Part shown: one piece after another, positions 61,601 through 64,000 of the stretch
How the letters are laid out: every line of letters starts with the position of its first letter
Position numbering within the stretch: position 1 is the stretch's first letter
Program-made: the position numbers and the translations under genes
From: CAYNWT01 sp964450955
GTDB taxonomy: Bacteria; Planctomycetota; Planctomycetia; Planctomycetales; Planctomycetaceae
Reading direction: 5' to 3'
Assembly: GCA_964450955.1 (NCBI GenBank)
Contig: CAYVFI010000006.1
Span: 124,001-188,000 of the forward strand
Length of the DNA: 64,000 nucleotides
The notes under the pieces: model-generated
What the model saw: the letters and a program-made list of their open reading frames with translations, nothing else
Told to the model about the DNA's origin: nothing
The model's database searches: none

Positions 61601-63254
61601 AATCCAAACAGCAAATGCTGAACTGGCCGCCAGGGCAGCCGCTTCGAAAGACCAACAGGCGACTCTGACACAACAGACATCGACGCTCACAAAACAGATC
61701 CAAGCAGACACCGCACAACTTGAACAGCTGCGTTCGCAGTTGGCACAGACATCCGGCTCCAGACCTGATAACAGCGAAGAAATTCAGCAACTGGTTCAGC
61801 AACGACGCGACGTTGCCCGGCAACTGGCTGACGCAAAAGTCAAACTGGCGGAATCCGTTGCGGAAAAAAAGAAGAGAGCCGCAGAATACCAACAGCGGTC
61901 GGCAGAAGCCGAACGTCTGCAGGCAGAAGTCACTGCCGATTGGAAAGAAGTCAAGGCAATCGCCAACCAGCTACGCGATCTCGAAAAGGCAACACCTGCT
62001 GAAGAATTCGACCTCGCGACCGTTCAGGCTCAGCGTAAAAAAAGCCGCGAAGAACTCGCCCAGGCTCGCGCGCGTGTTCAGGAACGCACGCAGGCCGCTG
62101 CGGACAGCAGTCAACAGACTCAGGACGAAGTTGAACAGCTGCGACTGGCAATTGAGGCAGAAGAATCGGAAACGTCCCGGCTTGTGGCGTCGCTGCTGAA
62201 CGATGATTTTCATGCGCCCGCTGCGACGGTCCAGGAAGAACAGCCAGAGGTGGAGCTGGCTGCTCTGCTGGATGACGATGACGATTTCGATTTGCCGTCG
62301 CTGTCTGGCCAGTCACCCGATTTCGTCCCGGACGAATTGGTGGACGACCTGCCGGACGAATTGGTGGACGACCTGCTGGATGACCTGCCGGACGACACAA
62401 CGGGCATGAGTTTCGACATGTCGTCAGTCATGGAGACGGAGCCAGCCATGAAGCCATTCGCTTTAACCTCGGATCCTTCGATTGTCAGTCCCGTCGCCAG
62501 GACCAGGTTCCGCTCAAAAAGCAGGCAGCCTGCGACCGGCTATGATGTGGATATTCCGGATGCAGACGCGGACGAAGAAGAACTGGCCCAACAGTCCGAA
62601 GACCCGCCGAGCCGTAGCCGACGGCGTTCGCAAAGCTCGTCAGTCAAGAAGATGCGAATCGTGTTGGCTGGAACCATCCTGTTGACGTTGGCGGTTGGCG
62701 GAGTCGCCATCAGTGCAGTCGCCGCTCTAGCGCTTCCGCATGACGGAACGACGTGGCTGTCGTTTATTCAGAAAGCAACCTGGATTATCCCGGCACTCAC
62801 GTTTCCCGGCCTCCTGTGCTGTGCCGCAATTCCGCGCCGTGCTGAAGCCCGCGGTGAGTGCTGGTGGGGGCTGGTATCTGCACTGGTAATTGTCGGCTGC
62901 GTCGCGCTGTCTCCTGCCGGGATCACTGGCTGGACGTGGATGCTTATCGGGGCCGCCGCGACGCTGTACATGTTCCTGCTGCAGTCGTACCTGGCGGAAC
63001 TCAGCAAGTTCGCGCAGTTCCGACGCGACGAAAAACTTGCTGAGTCGCTGATTTCAGCAACGTCAATCGGAGCCATTATCCTGGCAGTGGCCGGAGTTTC
63101 ATGGCTGGTCAGTGCGCCAGAAGTCTGGGTATCAGCAGTGTCCGCTATGTGCTTGCTGGCACTATGTGTTCTGGCTGCGGCCACCGCATTTTTGCTGGGC
63201 CGGTTGACCAGGAACCTGGTGACTGAACTGACCGTAGGTCAGTGGGGCCGGTAG
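58644..63254 (+). CDS. Very long coiled-coil protein with six C-terminal membrane helices
   Basis: I use the ATG at 58644 (1536 residues); an in-frame GTG at 58629 is also possible. The N-terminus MRYVDKKRTASDLVHRKNR is shared with the next gene. An acidic, Pro/Glu-rich region to ~120 is followed by about 1070 residues of Gln/Glu/Ala/Leu heptad-rich coiled coil (about 125-1195). An acidic linker contains two 24-base direct repeats (PDELVDDL units) and a basic stretch SRSRRRSQSSSVKK. The C-terminal ~200 residues have six membrane helices. No enzyme motif is seen. Such a protein would reach far from the membrane, possibly as a scaffold or tether in the unusual planctomycete endomembrane. There is no family name. 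No strong Shine-Dalgarno sequence precedes the start. Confidence 0.85.
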   Translation: MRYVDKKRTASDLVHRKNRDSKKSPDGKPASDPLADFLAAAIINPSMATAEVPAEPEVEVERKSELPVEPTEPTVALPETYDVEESPAVVETMVATESDNDGLTYESADDTDDHDHDADADQLLQGALDVEEQRYQAELDLVEQQKLEAERLGGQREAIDELQSRISNGTKQLESLREQARDVQQQSATEFEENANILKSLQAHHDALVQEFQRQQQIVQESSVRSQEADDIEQQIATLRDQVAGQEQQLRQLQAVETVDPADIEIRNAELANLQSRHSELAHQLATESEAAETRSRANAERLEANARQIAQLRQEIASSTESLEALRQPVDTQQVDDLEAEIDSLTKQRESIVNDIHRHTSLLAASTDEIKQQANALAKNRDLLRTKIQTGQNKLAKIQADSPILDIQANHEELGALNAEYFRLKTAIVETRADVEARQKAAAQELARHQQRVKDVAFQIESAKRELAELETVEPPATDETHRSEFQKLTNEHEELRKAVSAARAQAEAREQAAANKVAADRARLVSLQSRVEFEKQALTNLQKAKPNEALQAELDKLSDEAARQQTLMRQHAELKEALKVEHQELSQKRDQLQAQVAEGQEALESLAATVELGSSQTETLRSEIRTLTEQQAEAAAKRRQAESDAAQRKYAAETELQQLTQHRDSLTVQLAADRDQLTTLANAIHVESTEADALRLELKTLTNQLNDIRLTKQRTQAEAEHRRHATGAERQELIRQRDQLQARLTSDAAQLETQLAALSEQHARVVSESRAIESQVAEMRLAVAKQTEDYHQQIETLQQEIETGQQTIQQFASSSDPQQFEDLRAEIALLQKDAQELRQELRSRANQHAAAERAAQQREHEFLRQRDSLRNANQAAREKLNLTQPDAIDPADLEIRKAEIQSLTDERDSLEAQVAAQQARAETAQRAAEEQLSGLNQQIAKLQQDIGSRRETLHRLQEEVPDRRPELEETFRLLTAEAAAVQSQIQTANAELAARAAASKDQQATLTQQTSTLTKQIQADTAQLEQLRSQLAQTSGSRPDNSEEIQQLVQQRRDVARQLADAKVKLAESVAEKKKRAAEYQQRSAEAERLQAEVTADWKEVKAIANQLRDLEKATPAEEFDLATVQAQRKKSREELAQARARVQERTQAAADSSQQTQDEVEQLRLAIEAEESETSRLVASLLNDDFHAPAATVQEEQPEVELAALLDDDDDFDLPSLSGQSPDFVPDELVDDLPDELVDDLLDDLPDDTTGMSFDMSSVMETEPAMKPFALTSDPSIVSPVARTRFRSKSRQPATGYDVDIPDADADEEELAQQSEDPPSRSRRRSQSSSVKKMRIVLAGTILLTLAVGGVAISAVAALALPHDGTTWLSFIQKATWIIPALTFPGLLCCAAIPRRAEARGECWWGLVSALVIVGCVALSPAGITGWTWMLIGAAATLYMFLLQSYLAELSKFAQFRRDEKLAESLISATSIGAIILAVAGVSWLVSAPEVWVSAVSAMCLLALCVLAAATAFLLGRLTRNLVTELTVGQWGR
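62331..62378 (+). repeat. Two 24-bp direct repeats in the coiled-coil gene
   Basis: Near-identical 24-base units at 62331-62354 and 62355-62378, differing at one base (CCG/CTG), encode DELVDDLP and DELVDDLL. A shorter partial copy follows. They lie in the acidic linker just before the membrane domain. Confidence 0.9.
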
Positions 63255-63442
63255 TCGCCCATTCAGTGGGCGTAGGTAGACTTGGCGTGAACGCAATGGG
63301 TTCAGCTGCAGTTCCTGCCGGTTCCCGGGCAAGTCTGACGGCTGTCAGCGATTGCCCGCCGCGCGAAGCGATATCTGTGTAGACGCTCTCGGCAAAGTAG
63401 GCATACATAACGCGCTCCACTGTGGGCCAGTATGGATGACCG

Positions 63443-64000
63443 ATGACTTTGCGATGCCCCGATTGCCACTGTGCTGGCCCGTTTGCTGTTGCCGACGACA
63501 CAAATCACAAGTGCCCCCTCTGCGCGAGGACATTTGAGAGTAAGTCGCTGGAAAACGTTGCGTACGTCGATCGAAAGCGGACTGCTGTCGATCTGATGCA
63601 CCGTTCTGCTCGCAAGGAACTTGTCTCGCGATCCACAGCGACCGCCGCGCCATCACTGGATTTGGTTGTGGACAGTCTGGCCTCAATCATTGTGGCCGGA
63701 ACCAGCTTCGACCCCGAAACGACTGACAAGCGAGAAGCGATTTCCGCCGTTCTGCAACAGGCCAACGCCGCGCGGGTCCAAACTTCAGGAACCGCAGAAG
63801 CCCCCGCAGAGACCATTGAAACTCCGCCGGAACCATTGCCGGAAGCACCCCCGGAAGCACCCGCTCAACCAGTCAATCGAATTCAACTTCTCCCCGCTGA
63901 ACCGGCCCGGTTGGTCGGTGACATCAGCCGCCCGGAAGTTGCAGAAACGCAGGAGTCTGCAGAGCCGCCAGCGGCATCTGTCGAAGTAGCCCCGGGCGAC
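63443..64000 (+). CDS. Zinc-ribbon protein sharing the YVDRKRTAxDLxHR motif (partial, runs off window)
   Basis: The ATG at 63443 follows an in-frame TGA. The first 186 codons are visible. The product opens with a zinc ribbon, MTLRCPDCHCAGPF...KCPLCARTFE (residues 1-32). It is followed at about residue 41 by YVDRKRTAVDLMHRSARKE, which matches the N-terminus of the 58644 gene (YVDKKRTASDLVHRKNRD). Then comes an alpha-helical stretch with LVVDSLASIIVAG and a Pro/Glu/Ala-rich region. The two genes are therefore partial paralogues in tandem, 188 bases apart on the same strand. The true length, and whether a membrane domain follows, cannot be seen. Confidence 0.8.
   Translation, partial: MTLRCPDCHCAGPFAVADDTNHKCPLCARTFESKSLENVAYVDRKRTAVDLMHRSARKELVSRSTATAAPSLDLVVDSLASIIVAGTSFDPETTDKREAISAVLQQANAARVQTSGTAEAPAETIETPPEPLPEAPPEAPAQPVNRIQLLPAEPARLVGDISRPEVAETQESAEPPAASVEVAPGD

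Noticed and set aside
1..64000. tRNA, rRNA, CRISPR array, prophage or complete insertion sequence
   Set aside because: No cloverleaf with anticodon arm, repeat-spacer array, integrase/transposase or terminal inverted repeats with target duplication was seen by eye; a covariance-model scan could still find a small RNA.

Overview
The window is chromosomal DNA from a planctomycete (phylum Planctomycetota). Several protein families that are typical of that group sit close together: a PSCyt1/DUF1549/DUF1553 protein beside a DUF1501 protein, a very long PVC-type cytochrome/HEAT protein with an FG-GAP front end, a giant cadherin-type protein with an LEPR-like N-terminal motif, a sialate O-acetylesterase, a Tat-exported sugar-isomerase-like protein and many small zinc-ribbon proteins. 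The genus cannot be fixed from sequence reading alone. No rRNA, tRNA, CRISPR array, complete insertion sequence or prophage was recognised.

Region 1 (1-25739) looks like one functional unit. Leftward from about 6444 run a TolC-like outer-membrane protein, a short SecA-like ATPase, a HlyD-type adaptor and a GAF-domain plus membrane/adaptor protein cut by the left edge. Rightward from 6823, across a shared 378-bp divergent control region, run a 4714-residue surface-type protein (caspase-like DUF4347, Ig-like, beta-helix and many cadherin-like repeats, C-terminal membrane segment), a hybrid histidine kinase whose start is 3 bases after the giant gene, and a REC-REC-HD-GYP response regulator. I read this as a dedicated export, anchoring and c-di-GMP-linked control system for one giant protein. 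Its most unusual part is a SecA paralogue that ends where the two-helix finger should begin, with no ABC or M50 exporter gene inside the window.

Region 2 (25782-33207) holds a PLP aminotransferase, an unrecognised conserved-looking protein, two zinc-ribbon proteins in tandem, a secreted sialate O-acetylesterase closed by a clear terminator, and trpS. Region 3 (33208-39806) has two tiny genes (a 54-residue lipoprotein and a 45-residue zinc-ribbon protein), then a translationally coupled YhaO/YhaN (SbcD/SbcC-like) pair in which the nuclease partner has lost most metal ligands while the ATPase is intact, then a decayed stretch with an ABC-ATPase fragment and hairpins.

Region 4 (39807-51947) holds a Tat-exported TIM-barrel protein, a PAS-AraC regulator divergent from a GlcG/HbpS-like gene, a PSCyt/DUF1553 - small membrane protein - DUF1501 operon, a methyltransferase, a sodium:solute symporter preceded by a perfect dyad, a STAS protein, and two small cysteine-rich/membrane genes. 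Region 5 (52202-64000) holds the 1552-residue FG-GAP/PVC cytochrome protein, a divergent esterase with a C-terminal lectin-like domain, and two neighbouring genes sharing an N-terminal YVD(K/R)KRTAxDLxHR motif. One of these is a 1537-residue coiled-coil protein with six C-terminal membrane helices. The other begins with a zinc ribbon and is cut by the right edge.

Starts were moved inside several open frames where a Shine-Dalgarno sequence, signal peptide or domain start argued for it. Domain names come from motif reading without database searches.
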